DNA from: an uncultured bacterium
GTDB lineage: Bacteria > Desulfobacterota > Desulfovibrionia > Desulfovibrionales > Desulfovibrionaceae
Assembly: GCA_905215675.1 (NCBI GenBank)
Contig: CAJMRA010000001.1
Location: forward strand, 1-39,972
Direction of reading: 5' to 3'
Length of the DNA stretch: 39,972 nucleotides
In this document: positions 28,050-36,618 of the stretch, piece after piece
Layout: each line of letters begins with the position of its first letter
Numbering within the stretch: position 1 is the stretch's first letter
The notes under the pieces: generated by a model
Database searches by the model: none
Seen by the model: the letters and a program-made list of their open reading frames with translations, nothing else
What the model was told of the DNA's origin: nothing
Program-made: the position numbers and the translations under genes

Positions 28050-30791
28050 TTATTTATAAATTTTATGATTAATACTATTTTTTTCAGGATGCAGACGGGC
28101 AAGCAGCCGCATATAGGCTTGTTCGGCCTCCCGGGACGCGGGGACAGGGCGGGGAAAAACGGCGGGCCGTCGTCCGGGCAGGGTCGACAGCAGGCGCAGG
28201 CAGTGCGGCGTGTCGTCGTAGACCAGCAGGTCGTCCCCGGCAAGGCGCAGGCGGGACGGGCAGAGGATGGGCAGGCCCGCGGCCCGGTACATGCCGATCT
28301 TGATGGGATTCATGAACATGGAAATATCGTCCAGCACATGCGGCACGATGGCCGCGTCCATGCGGGACAGGATGGCGAGGGTCTCGCGTTCCTCCGTGAC
28401 GCCGTGATAAATGACGCCGCGCGCGATCAGGGCGTCCAGCGCGGCGCGGGCGCGCTGCGCCGTTCCCGCCAGATGCAGGCGCACGCCGGGCTGGACGGCA
28501 ACGGCCTGCAACAGGGGCCAGTCCAGCCGATCGTTCATGTTGCCCGAATAGAAAATGTGCCGTTCCGGGCCGGGCAGGGGGCGCGCCGCGGGAACGACGC
28601 CGTCCGGCGGCGTATACCAGTTGGGGATGACGGCCGCGTCGGCGGCATGCGGAAAATGGCGCTCCGCAAAAAAGGCCCGCATCTGCTCCGTATTGAAGAC
28701 AAGCTGCGCGGCGGAGGCCGCCAGACGGAAGTATTGATCCAGCAGGCGGCAGCGGCGGGCGTCGTCGGCGGCCCAGCCGAGCTGATTGTCCACCACGTCA
28801 ATCAGGCGGACATAGGGGCGCAGGATATCTTCCACCTCTTCCAGCGCCTCGATAATCGGAAACAGCACAAAAAGGCTGTTGTCCGGCGAGAGCTTTTCCC
28901 GGACAAGAAAGGCGAAAAGGGCGTCGCGCAGCTCCTGCCCCGAACCGTGCCGCAGGGTGCGGAGAAAGACGCCGTCACGCATGAGCCCCGGTAGTTTGAG
29001 GGCAAGAAGATGCGAACGGAGCGCCTCTTCCCCGGTGAAATCCTCTTCCGGCAGGGGGGAAGCGTCCTGTTCCTTTTCTTCCGGCGTCGCGTTCCCCAGC
29101 TGCTCGAAGGTCTCGGCATCCGTAACGGAAACAGCCGTGCGCGGGGCTTCGTCCGGCAAATGATCTTCAAAAAATTCCAGAATAATGACGCGGTGTCCGG
29201 GAAAAGCGCGCCGATAGCTGCGGGCTATCTGATCGACGCGTCGTCCGTACAGTCCGGCATCGTGCTGCTTCCAGAGCAGCACCAGCGCCGGAGGCCCGTC
29301 TTCCTCGTCCGTTTGCGGCGGCAGGCCGTCCAGAATCCGCAGCGCCGGAACCGGCACGGCCTCCTGTTCGGCGGCGGCAAAGGCGGCGCAGGCTCCTTCC
29401 GGCGTGAACTCGTCCGGCAGCGTCACGGGCCGCTTTTCGGAGAGCGCCGCCACGAGTTGATCCGTGAAGGTGCGTTCCGTAAAGGGATATATCCCGGGAA
29501 GATCGCGCAGATCGGCGATGGCCGGGCCGTCAGGAACCAGAATCGGGCGGCCTGCGGCCAGGGCGTCGGAAATCTTGGCGGGCGTCTGGTGTGCCGCAAC
29601 GGCACGGATCGCGTCGTCCCGGGCGGCTGCGGGGTAGCCGCTGATCAGGACGTGCATCCGCGCCGTTGCGGCCGGCAGGTCCGCAAGGGAAACCGTGCCG
29701 TGCAGTTCGGCTCCGGCATGGAGCAGCTTGTCTCGGTATTCAGGGGGTTGAACGTCGCCACAGCAGTGGAACCGCAGCGGCAGGCCCGTTGTGGCGGCCA
29801 GCAGGCGCACAGCGCGGGCGGCGGCAAGAACATTTTTGTGCGGCCGCGCCGTACCGATAAAGCCGATATGGTAGACGTCCCTGCCGTTGCCGTCCGGCGT
29901 CGGGCGGGGCGTCCGGGAGCGCGCATGACGCACGATATGGCCGCCGAAGCGCGCCCGAAGCGGAGGGCTGACGACCGTGCGCGCGGGAATCGCGTCCCGC
30001 AGGAAGTGCGCCAGCGGGAGCCCCGGCGCGTCATAGCAGGCCCGCGAGTCCGGCTGCCGGGCGCTGAAGGCGTCTTCGTCGTCGTCGATATCCAGAAGAA
30101 AGCGGGTCTGATCGTGAGAGACCGCCGCAGCCAGCCGGAAGGAAGGCAGGCGCGGCTTGCAAATCCAGACCGTATTGAAGACGATGCCATAGCGACGCAG
30201 CAGAATATGCGCCTCGTGGCGCTGCTTCCAGGGGATGGCGACCAGGGGAAAGTCGCAATGGAGCAGGGGCGGCCAGAGGCTGCCGCCGAATTCCTCGTGC
30301 AGATAGCAGAGCAGCACGGCGGGACGGCGGCAGGCCGCGATGTCGTACAGCACCTTTGCCCGCCCTATGGGATTGTGCGCGCCGTCCCAGCAGACGATGC
30401 CGACGGCGTCGGAGCGGCGCGCCGTGGCGGCGGCCCGCCGGAGCTGGGCTTCCAGCCCCTGTTCGCAGACGGGATGCGCAAGGGAGCGACGCAGCGAGAG
30501 AAAGACGCCGTCGGCCGTGACGCCGTACAGGGACAGGACGGCTCCCGCCGGGGCCGCGGGAAGGCGGCAGGCAAAACCGACGGTATCCGGACCGGTGAAG
30601 CCGAACTTCTGGCAGACGTCTGGCCGGGGAATGGCCGCATCCGTCAGCACGGCCGGTTCGTCATTCACGAGAACCAGCGGGCGCACGTCGGGCGCGACGC
30701 CGAGCAGCCAGCCGTGGAGCATATCTCCCTGAATGAGATCCATTGCTCCCGGCAGCAGCGGCGAGGTCTCTGCGGATACCGTCGTCAGCAT
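28050..30791 (-). CDS. Two-domain GT-B glycosyltransferase with beta-sandwich N-terminus
   Basis: A 913-residue protein. The first 110 residues look like a small beta-sandwich (LIQGDMLHGWLLGVAPDVRPLVLVNDEPA, then VGFACRLP). A first GT-B-like module runs to about 470 with HIGFIGTARPHKNVLAAARAV (309-) and PAKISDALAAGRPILVPDG. A second module (about 505-913) has NTEQMRAFFAERHFP, VIPNWYTPP, HIFYSGNMNDRLDWPLLQA and FMNPIKIGMYRAAGLPILCPS. Both modules lack a clean EX7E, but the strand-loop pattern of the donor domain is clear. The ATG at 30791 is preceded by GGGGAAGG; the gap to the upstream gene is 20 bp. Exact sugar and linkage cannot be read from the sequence. Confidence 0.8.
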   Translation of the reverse strand: MLTTVSAETSPLLPGAMDLIQGDMLHGWLLGVAPDVRPLVLVNDEPAVLTDAAIPRPDVCQKFGFTGPDTVGFACRLPAAPAGAVLSLYGVTADGVFLSLRRSLAHPVCEQGLEAQLRRAAATARRSDAVGIVCWDGAHNPIGRAKVLYDIAACRRPAVLLCYLHEEFGGSLWPPLLHCDFPLVAIPWKQRHEAHILLRRYGIVFNTVWICKPRLPSFRLAAAVSHDQTRFLLDIDDDEDAFSARQPDSRACYDAPGLPLAHFLRDAIPARTVVSPPLRARFGGHIVRHARSRTPRPTPDGNGRDVYHIGFIGTARPHKNVLAAARAVRLLAATTGLPLRFHCCGDVQPPEYRDKLLHAGAELHGTVSLADLPAATARMHVLISGYPAAARDDAIRAVAAHQTPAKISDALAAGRPILVPDGPAIADLRDLPGIYPFTERTFTDQLVAALSEKRPVTLPDEFTPEGACAAFAAAEQEAVPVPALRILDGLPPQTDEEDGPPALVLLWKQHDAGLYGRRVDQIARSYRRAFPGHRVIILEFFEDHLPDEAPRTAVSVTDAETFEQLGNATPEEKEQDASPLPEEDFTGEEALRSHLLALKLPGLMRDGVFLRTLRHGSGQELRDALFAFLVREKLSPDNSLFVLFPIIEALEEVEDILRPYVRLIDVVDNQLGWAADDARRCRLLDQYFRLAASAAQLVFNTEQMRAFFAERHFPHAADAAVIPNWYTPPDGVVPAARPLPGPERHIFYSGNMNDRLDWPLLQAVAVQPGVRLHLAGTAQRARAALDALIARGVIYHGVTEERETLAILSRMDAAIVPHVLDDISMFMNPIKIGMYRAAGLPILCPSRLRLAGDDLLVYDDTPHCLRLLSTLPGRRPAVFPRPVPASREAEQAYMRLLARLHPEKNSINHKIYK

Positions 30792-30811
30792 GAGCCTTCC
30801 CCGTTTCCGCC

Positions 30812-32143
30812 TCAGCGTCCGGCGGCGTTGTTCGTTGCGCCGCGGGGGGGAAGGTCTTCCCCTTCCTCCTCCAGCAGAACGAGATTTTCCAGCGCGCCGC
30901 CGCCCGCGTCCGTGGCGGGGCTGCCTTCCAGCAGAACCTGCTTGAGGGCGGGCAGGGTTGCGTCCGTACCCAGCGCCCGGATGCTCTGGATATTGTCGTC
31001 GAAGAAGCCTTCCGGCTGATGGGCGAGATGATGCAGCACACGGCGGGCAAGGGCGTCCACGTCGCCGAAGGGCATCAGATCAAGGCCCTTCAGGTGACGG
31101 AATTCCTGCACAGGCGGCGTGTCCGACGCCACGATGGGCAGACCCAGCGCCGCCGCTTCGAGGAAGGACCACGACAGGATGAACGGCGTGGTCAGATAGA
31201 CATGGCAGGCGCTCAACTTGAGCATGGCGAGATAGAGCTTGCGATCCAGCATGCCCAGAAAATGCACGCGCTTCCAGTCAACCTTGTCGCCCAGTTCGCG
31301 TTCCAGGCTCTTGCGCCAGCTCACGCCCTGCGGATTGGCCTTGCCGTAGCCGATATTCCTGATTCCCGCATCCTGCCCCATGACGATGACGTGCGCCTCG
31401 GGATTGCCGTTCAGAATGGCCGGCAGGGCGCGCATGAAGTAGTGAAAGCCGCGCACGGGTTCCAGATGACGCGCGCAGAAGGTAACGATGGGCATGCCCT
31501 TGCGCAGCTTGACGCCCTGCGAGGGAATGCCCAGCGCGCGCGGCCGTACCGCCGCCAGTTCTTCCAGATGCAGCCCTTCGTGGATGACGTGCATCTTTTC
31601 CTGCGCCCAGGCGGGAAAGCGGCTTTTTTGCCATTGCGTGGGCGTGACGGCGGCGTCGCATTCGCTGAGGGCATGCAGGAAGGGCGTATTTTTCAGCGTC
31701 AGGCGCAGTTCGTCTTCCTCCGACAGGGGAGGAAAGGCCGGATCAAAGTTCACTTCCTGCCCGTGCGCGTTGTAGAACCATTCCGCATAGACGACATAGC
31801 GCGCGTCCGGCCAGACGTTTTTGACATACAGGGCTTCTCCCCAGCCGGGATGCGCGTAGACGACGTCGGGATTGAGTCCCTTGCCCTTCAGCAGCTTCAT
31901 GGCCTTGTAGGCGCTTTCCGCACGAATGAGCTTGGCGTCCATGTCCCGCAGCAGGTACGGCGTCTTTTCGTTGTCCTGACCGCGCAGGGGCATGTAGCGG
32001 TACTGGGTGACGCCGGGCAGGGCGTCCTGTGGGGTCATGGACAGCGCCGCGACCTTGTGTCCGTCAAGGGCCAGGGAACGCGCCGGTGCGTCGAACTGGC
32101 AGGGAAAGGACTGATGGATGAAAAGAATGGTGCGGGGATTCAT
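30812..32143 (-). CDS. GT4-family glycosyltransferase
   Basis: A 443-residue GT-B enzyme. It opens RTILFIHQSFPCQFDAPAR, the HQxFPxQF start seen in a GT4 subgroup. VVYAHPGWGEALYVKNVWP, CDAAVTPTQWQKSRFP and MHVIHEGLHLEEL follow, then the donor domain with VTFCARHLEPVRGFHYFMRA and ILSWSFLEAAALGLPIVASD. The C-terminal 60 residues are acidic and glycine-rich and outside the fold. The ATG at 32143 follows AAGGAA; a longer in-frame reading to 32179 adds 12 residues with no better signal. It lies 25 bp from the gene upstream, inside the unidirectional locus. Donor sugar unknown. Confidence 0.87.
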   Translation of the reverse strand: MNPRTILFIHQSFPCQFDAPARSLALDGHKVAALSMTPQDALPGVTQYRYMPLRGQDNEKTPYLLRDMDAKLIRAESAYKAMKLLKGKGLNPDVVYAHPGWGEALYVKNVWPDARYVVYAEWFYNAHGQEVNFDPAFPPLSEEDELRLTLKNTPFLHALSECDAAVTPTQWQKSRFPAWAQEKMHVIHEGLHLEELAAVRPRALGIPSQGVKLRKGMPIVTFCARHLEPVRGFHYFMRALPAILNGNPEAHVIVMGQDAGIRNIGYGKANPQGVSWRKSLERELGDKVDWKRVHFLGMLDRKLYLAMLKLSACHVYLTTPFILSWSFLEAAALGLPIVASDTPPVQEFRHLKGLDLMPFGDVDALARRVLHHLAHQPEGFFDDNIQSIRALGTDATLPALKQVLLEGSPATDAGGGALENLVLLEEEGEDLPPRGATNNAAGR

Positions 32144-32168
32144 GGGTATTCCTTGCTGGATCGTGAAG

Positions 32169-34334
32169 TCAGCGGGCATGCCGCGCGCGCGGCGGCAGGG
32201 CCAGACCTTCGAACGGTTCGACGGCCGTACAGAGCGGCAGGTTGGGGTTATAGAACGGGTCCTCGTACAGGGGCCAGCGGCGGCGAAAAGCGCGCATTTC
32301 CCGTTCGGCGCGCGCCTTGTTCATGGGGGCCGTGTCCTTGCCCCGGCTGGCGGATTCATGGTGTACAAGGCGCGCAAAGGGCGTCCAGAGGACCTTTTTT
32401 CCGGCGGCGCGAAGGCGCAGACAATAATCAACGTCATTGAAGGTCACGGGAAAACGGCGGGCGTCAAATCCGCCGAGCTCCTGAAAAAGCGCCCCGGGCG
32501 TCAGCAGACAGGCGGCAGTGACCGCGCCGTATTGCTGGACAATCAGATTGCGGGCCATGTAGCCGGGCTCGTCCGCCGTCCAGTGATTGCCCGCATGGCA
32601 GGCCAGTTGATGCGTACCCACCACGACGCCGCCGTGCTGTACCAGTCCGTTGGGCCAGAGCAGCTTGGCCCCGACGCAGCCCGCCTGATCCCCGCAGGCC
32701 AGCAGCAGGGCAACCATTTCCCGCAGCCAGCCGGAAAAGGGCATTTCCGTGTCGTTGTTGCAGAGGCAGAGCAGCTCGCCGGAGGCTTCCCGCACGGCGT
32801 CGTTGTTGAGGGCCGCGTAATTGAAGATGCCGGGGCGGCGCAGGACGCGCGCCTGCGGCAGCGCGTCGATTTCTTCCAGCAGCGCCAGCGCCTCCGGCTC
32901 GGCGGTGTCGTTGTCCACCACGAGAATTTCCAGATTGCCGTACTCGGTCGCCAGAAGACCGTCCATGCAGCGGCGCAGCAAGGAGGCATGATCCCGCGAG
33001 GGAATGATGACGGACACGCGCGGTTCCCGCGTCAGCGGGTAGCGTACGCGGGACAGGGTGGGGTCCTCCTGCGCCTCGATGGTTGCGCCCGGATGCCGGA
33101 CGTCCAGCCAGCGCTGCCACGCGGCGCGCCGGGCGTCGCCGTCGGACGGCGGCAGTTCTTCGCTCAGCAGATACGGCACATGCCGGATGCCGCCCAGGGA
33201 TTCCGCCGCCAGCGCCAGGCGCACGCGCAGGGCCGAAGCGGTTTCATTTTCCTGCGGCGGGACGGCCTCCATGACGGCGCGGGAAACAAGTACGGGGCCG
33301 AGATAGTCCCGCCCCATGAAGGCGTCGCGATCCCAGCTCGGTTTGCAGAGGGCTGCGGGATGACCGTCGGCGTCCGTGGTCTCGCCGTCCGCATAGACCA
33401 TACCCGCGCCGGTGTGTTGCAGCGCGGCCGCCAGATGGGCGACGGCCGCGGGATGCAGGCGTTCCCCCTTGCGGAGCAAAAGCGTCATGTCCGCGTTATC
33501 GGCCGCAAGGCGGCAGGACGGGGCCTTCTGCCGTCGCCAGAGGGCGGCGACGTCATGGCGCGTGCCGCCGGTCATGCGGATGGACAGCGTACAGGGCGCG
33601 GACGACGGGGGAGCGGGGACGGGAAAGACCTTTTTCCAGAAGTCGAGACGCGCCTCGCCCTGCGCCTGCGGCAGGCGGCTTTCCATGTGCCGCAGCACGT
33701 CCAGCAGCAGGGCGCGTCCGTCGGCATCCATTTTCCCCTGCCGTTGCAACCATGCGGCAAGACCGGAAACGAGCGTCCGAAACGTCAGCGGGCTGCCGGG
33801 GAGCGGACGGCCCCTTTCATCCTCCACGGCTATGCGATATTCCCTGCCGTCGGCCAACTCCGGCGGCAGATGCAGTACAAAACCATGTCCGTCGGCCTGT
33901 CTGGGGGCATAACGGCGTTCTCCGGCGAGCGCTTCGGCGACGACGCGACCCTCGCAGCGCGCCGTGACCCGCAGCGTTTTTTCCGGGATGGTCGTATCCA
34001 GTACCCAGCCGGAAAGCGTCTGTCCCGCATCGGCCGTCAGTTCTCCCAGCAGGGGGGAGGCGGAGACCTCCCCGCCGGGAATCGACAGGGGCGCGCCGAC
34101 GCTCTGGGACGTATTGGCGACGCGGACGCGAAGCGTACAGGGCGATTCCGCCACAAAGGACGGCAGGGGAAGCCAGAAACCGCAGCCTTCCGGCTCCGGC
34201 AGATCGGCGCGTCCGGCACTCACGACGACGTCGTCGGCCAGAAGCTCCAGCCACAGGGGAGCCATGCCCTCGCCGTATGCCCAGCCGCCGACGCCGAGCC
34301 CGTACAATGCCGCTTCGCCCGTGATCCGTCTCAT
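32169..34334 (-). CDS. GT2 glycosyltransferase with beta-sandwich N-terminus
   Basis: A 721-residue protein. Residues about 1-190 hold one or two beta-sandwich-like units (SGWVLDTTIPEKTLRVTARC, ADGHGFVLHLPPE). Residues 245-400 resemble the degenerate first half of paired GT2 enzymes (GAGMVYADGETTDADG, CKPSWDRDAFMGRDYLGPV). The active GT2 domain begins at PRVSVIIPSRDHASLLRRC (439-457). It has VDNDT, FNYAALNNDA, a metal-site NNDTE (527-531) and FNDVDYCLRLRAAGKKVLW, resembling rhamnosyl/hexosyl transferases of O-antigen loci. The ATG overlaps the upstream stop as ATGA. It belongs to the first block of chain-building enzymes after the surface-protein gene. Confidence 0.87.
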   Translation of the reverse strand: MRRITGEAALYGLGVGGWAYGEGMAPLWLELLADDVVVSAGRADLPEPEGCGFWLPLPSFVAESPCTLRVRVANTSQSVGAPLSIPGGEVSASPLLGELTADAGQTLSGWVLDTTIPEKTLRVTARCEGRVVAEALAGERRYAPRQADGHGFVLHLPPELADGREYRIAVEDERGRPLPGSPLTFRTLVSGLAAWLQRQGKMDADGRALLLDVLRHMESRLPQAQGEARLDFWKKVFPVPAPPSSAPCTLSIRMTGGTRHDVAALWRRQKAPSCRLAADNADMTLLLRKGERLHPAAVAHLAAALQHTGAGMVYADGETTDADGHPAALCKPSWDRDAFMGRDYLGPVLVSRAVMEAVPPQENETASALRVRLALAAESLGGIRHVPYLLSEELPPSDGDARRAAWQRWLDVRHPGATIEAQEDPTLSRVRYPLTREPRVSVIIPSRDHASLLRRCMDGLLATEYGNLEILVVDNDTAEPEALALLEEIDALPQARVLRRPGIFNYAALNNDAVREASGELLCLCNNDTEMPFSGWLREMVALLLACGDQAGCVGAKLLWPNGLVQHGGVVVGTHQLACHAGNHWTADEPGYMARNLIVQQYGAVTAACLLTPGALFQELGGFDARRFPVTFNDVDYCLRLRAAGKKVLWTPFARLVHHESASRGKDTAPMNKARAEREMRAFRRRWPLYEDPFYNPNLPLCTAVEPFEGLALPPRARHAR

Positions 34335-36553
34335 GAACGCATCTCCGCCGTTTCGTTGTTTCCGTTCGGAAGCGCGCGCAGAACCGCGTCGGCGCAGCCA
34401 TGATCGGACAGCCATGCCCGCCAGGCGTCCCCGGCCTCCGTCGCGCTGCCGGAGGGCACAAGCAGCGTTCGGACATCCAGCGGACTCAGATCCCTGACGA
34501 AAGGCAGGGGACGCACATTGGCCGGGCAGGGCGCGTCACGCAGCTGTTCGGGCAGCGTGAAGACAAAGAATCGCGTGCCGGGGCGACGCCGGGCCAGCCC
34601 GCACAATCGCCCCCATGCCGCCGGGCCGTGCGGCGGCAGTGCCAGGCAGGACCCCGCGGCGGTCGGCAGCTCCCGCGGCAGCGCGTCCAGCACATCCTTG
34701 CTCGGCTCCAGCCGGAGGGGGAGGCGACGCAGGCAGCGGCGCGCGAGCGGAAGTTCCCCGTGCAGGACGGCGGTTTCCAGCCGACAGCGTTCCAGCACAT
34801 CTTGCAGGGCCTCCCGATCTTCCGGCAGCCGGAAGCGCATGTCCGCCAGCGGCACGTCCTGCCGCAGCCGCAGCAGCATGCGCGCGCCTCCGGCAGGGAA
34901 AGGAAGAACAAAAAGCGCGGCATATGGCGAGGGGAGTCGCCGGGCCGACAGCGGCGGAAGACGGCGATCCGTCCACGAAAAGACATGCAGCCGCGTTCCT
35001 TCCGGGAACGGTCCGCAGAGCGTGCGGGAGATGCGATCCCGCAGCGACGCGAGCGGATCGGCGGCCATAAAGGCGTCATATGCCGCGTCATAGCCGGGGT
35101 GACGGGCAAAGATGGCGGCATTGTTCTGCGTTGCCAGCGCCCGTTTGGCCATGCCGAAGGAACGGCCGCCCAGATGCGCGACAAAAATATTCATGGCGGC
35201 AAAATTTTTCAGGCCCGATTCGGCAACGCGCAGGCAGAAGTCCACTTCCTCGCCGTAACCGCTGAAAAGGCGCAGCCCGTCAAAACCGCCCACGGCCTGC
35301 AACGCCCGGCGCGCAATGCCCATGCAGAAGCCGACGCCGACGGGGATTTCTCTCAGGGCCGTATCGGGAGGCAGAAGGCGGCAGGCCTCGTCGATGCGGC
35401 GCGCCTCCCGCAGACGGCGCACGTCGCCCCGAAAGGACGGGGACGGGAAGGACATCAGTTCCGCGTCGGAGCCCAGCGCCGTGACCGTTCCCGTATCCGG
35501 TCGGCGCAGCGCCCGCGCCATGCGATCGATCCAGTCGCCGGAGACGAGCGTATCCGCGTTGAGCAGCACGATGTCCCCTTGCGGCACAAGCGACAGCGCG
35601 TAATTGATCCCGGCAAGGAAGCCCAGATTGTGCGGCGTCTCGCGCAGAACGACGTCCCGGCGCGCGGCAAGACGGCGCAGATCGGCGTACAGCCGTTTGT
35701 CCGGGCCGTGATCCCAGAGAATGAAAATTTTGAACGGCGTCCTGTTTTTCTTGCGGCTGAGGAAAACCGACGCGAGACAGGACAATGTCGCCGCGCGATC
35801 GTCATAGACCGGTATGATGACGGTCGGTTCCCCTGTCGTCCGGCGACGTGGCGTCGCCCTCCCTGCGCAGGACGCGATGCCGGCGGCGGGCGAGCATTGC
35901 AGGGGACTGCCCTGCACATGCCTGCCGTCGCCCTCGATCACCCCCAGCGAGAACGGCGTCGTCGTTTCGGGCAGGAGGGCATTCAGCACGTGCAGGGTAT
36001 GGAGGCCCTGCCGCGCGCAGGGCGCTTTCTCCAGCGAAAAGGACGGCCCCCCGGAAACAAGAATGCGGTATGTCTGCGCCGTCGGCAGCCAGAGCCAGCC
36101 CCGCAGGCGACCGGCATGAATGCCGACGCAGCCGCGCCCCCGCCAGCCGCGTTGCGTCAGTTCCTCCAGAAAGGCGGGATCGGGAACGTCGGTGAAAAGA
36201 TGTTCGAGCAGCGTCAGCCAGCAGTCGGCATAACGGGCCGCCGCCGGGGAGAGGGGCCCGATCGCCCGGGCGGCGCGCAGCGCCTGCGCGAGTCGCGCGG
36301 CGTTCAGGCCGTCCCGATGCAGCGCCTTGTCCCAGTGTTCCAGCGCGGACTCTTCATGGCCCGCCCGGGAAAGCGTCGTCGCGCACAGCGCCTCGGCGTC
36401 CGGCAGGGCATGCCCGTAACGCCCGGCAAGGACGAGGGCCGGTTCGACGGCTTCCGCGGCCTTGCCCTGTTGCAGCGCCGTCAGGATGCGCCGGGCCAGA
36501 GTGTCGGCATCCAGACGACAGGCGGGAACAAAGGGGGGAACGGCGCTTTTCAT
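34331..36553 (-). CDS. GT2 glycosyltransferase with TPR-like N-terminus
   Basis: A 740-residue protein. Residues about 15-95 look like helical TPR-type repeats (AEAVEPALVLAGRYGHALPDAEAL, ESALEHWDKALHRDGLN). Residues 141-210 contain a GWLWLP element akin to the beta-sandwich units of the two neighbouring transferases. The GT2 domain starts at EPTVIIPVYDDRAATLSCL (242-), with LRETPHNLGFLAGINYAL, the metal site LNADT (331-335), GVGFCMGIARRAL and FSGYGEEVDFCLRVAESG. The final 220 residues (after about 520) match nothing I recognise. The ATG at 36553 was chosen over a frame extending to 36751 that runs through the hairpin and into the next gene. It is the first glycosyltransferase downstream of the surface-protein gene. 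Confidence 0.85.
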   Translation of the reverse strand: MKSAVPPFVPACRLDADTLARRILTALQQGKAAEAVEPALVLAGRYGHALPDAEALCATTLSRAGHEESALEHWDKALHRDGLNAARLAQALRAARAIGPLSPAAARYADCWLTLLEHLFTDVPDPAFLEELTQRGWRGRGCVGIHAGRLRGWLWLPTAQTYRILVSGGPSFSLEKAPCARQGLHTLHVLNALLPETTTPFSLGVIEGDGRHVQGSPLQCSPAAGIASCAGRATPRRRTTGEPTVIIPVYDDRAATLSCLASVFLSRKKNRTPFKIFILWDHGPDKRLYADLRRLAARRDVVLRETPHNLGFLAGINYALSLVPQGDIVLLNADTLVSGDWIDRMARALRRPDTGTVTALGSDAELMSFPSPSFRGDVRRLREARRIDEACRLLPPDTALREIPVGVGFCMGIARRALQAVGGFDGLRLFSGYGEEVDFCLRVAESGLKNFAAMNIFVAHLGGRSFGMAKRALATQNNAAIFARHPGYDAAYDAFMAADPLASLRDRISRTLCGPFPEGTRLHVFSWTDRRLPPLSARRLPSPYAALFVLPFPAGGARMLLRLRQDVPLADMRFRLPEDREALQDVLERCRLETAVLHGELPLARRCLRRLPLRLEPSKDVLDALPRELPTAAGSCLALPPHGPAAWGRLCGLARRRPGTRFFVFTLPEQLRDAPCPANVRPLPFVRDLSPLDVRTLLVPSGSATEAGDAWRAWLSDHGCADAVLRALPNGNNETAEMRS

Positions 36554-36566
36554 GGTTTTTCGGGAA

Positions 36567-36590
36567 GGGCGTCCCCCTGCGGGGACGCCC
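36567..36590 (-). terminator. GC-rich hairpin between surface protein and GT genes
   Basis: A perfect 10-bp stem (36567-36576 with 36581-36590, arm GGGCGTCCCC) and a CTGC loop sit in the 65-bp gap after the DUF4214 surface-protein gene. On the minus strand it is followed by TTCCCG, not a good U-run. It therefore looks like a partial terminator or 3'-end stabiliser that would let a fraction of transcripts continue into the glycosyltransferases. Confidence 0.6.
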
Positions 36591-36618
36591 GGGAAGAGGT
36601 TGCTGACGACGGGCCTTG

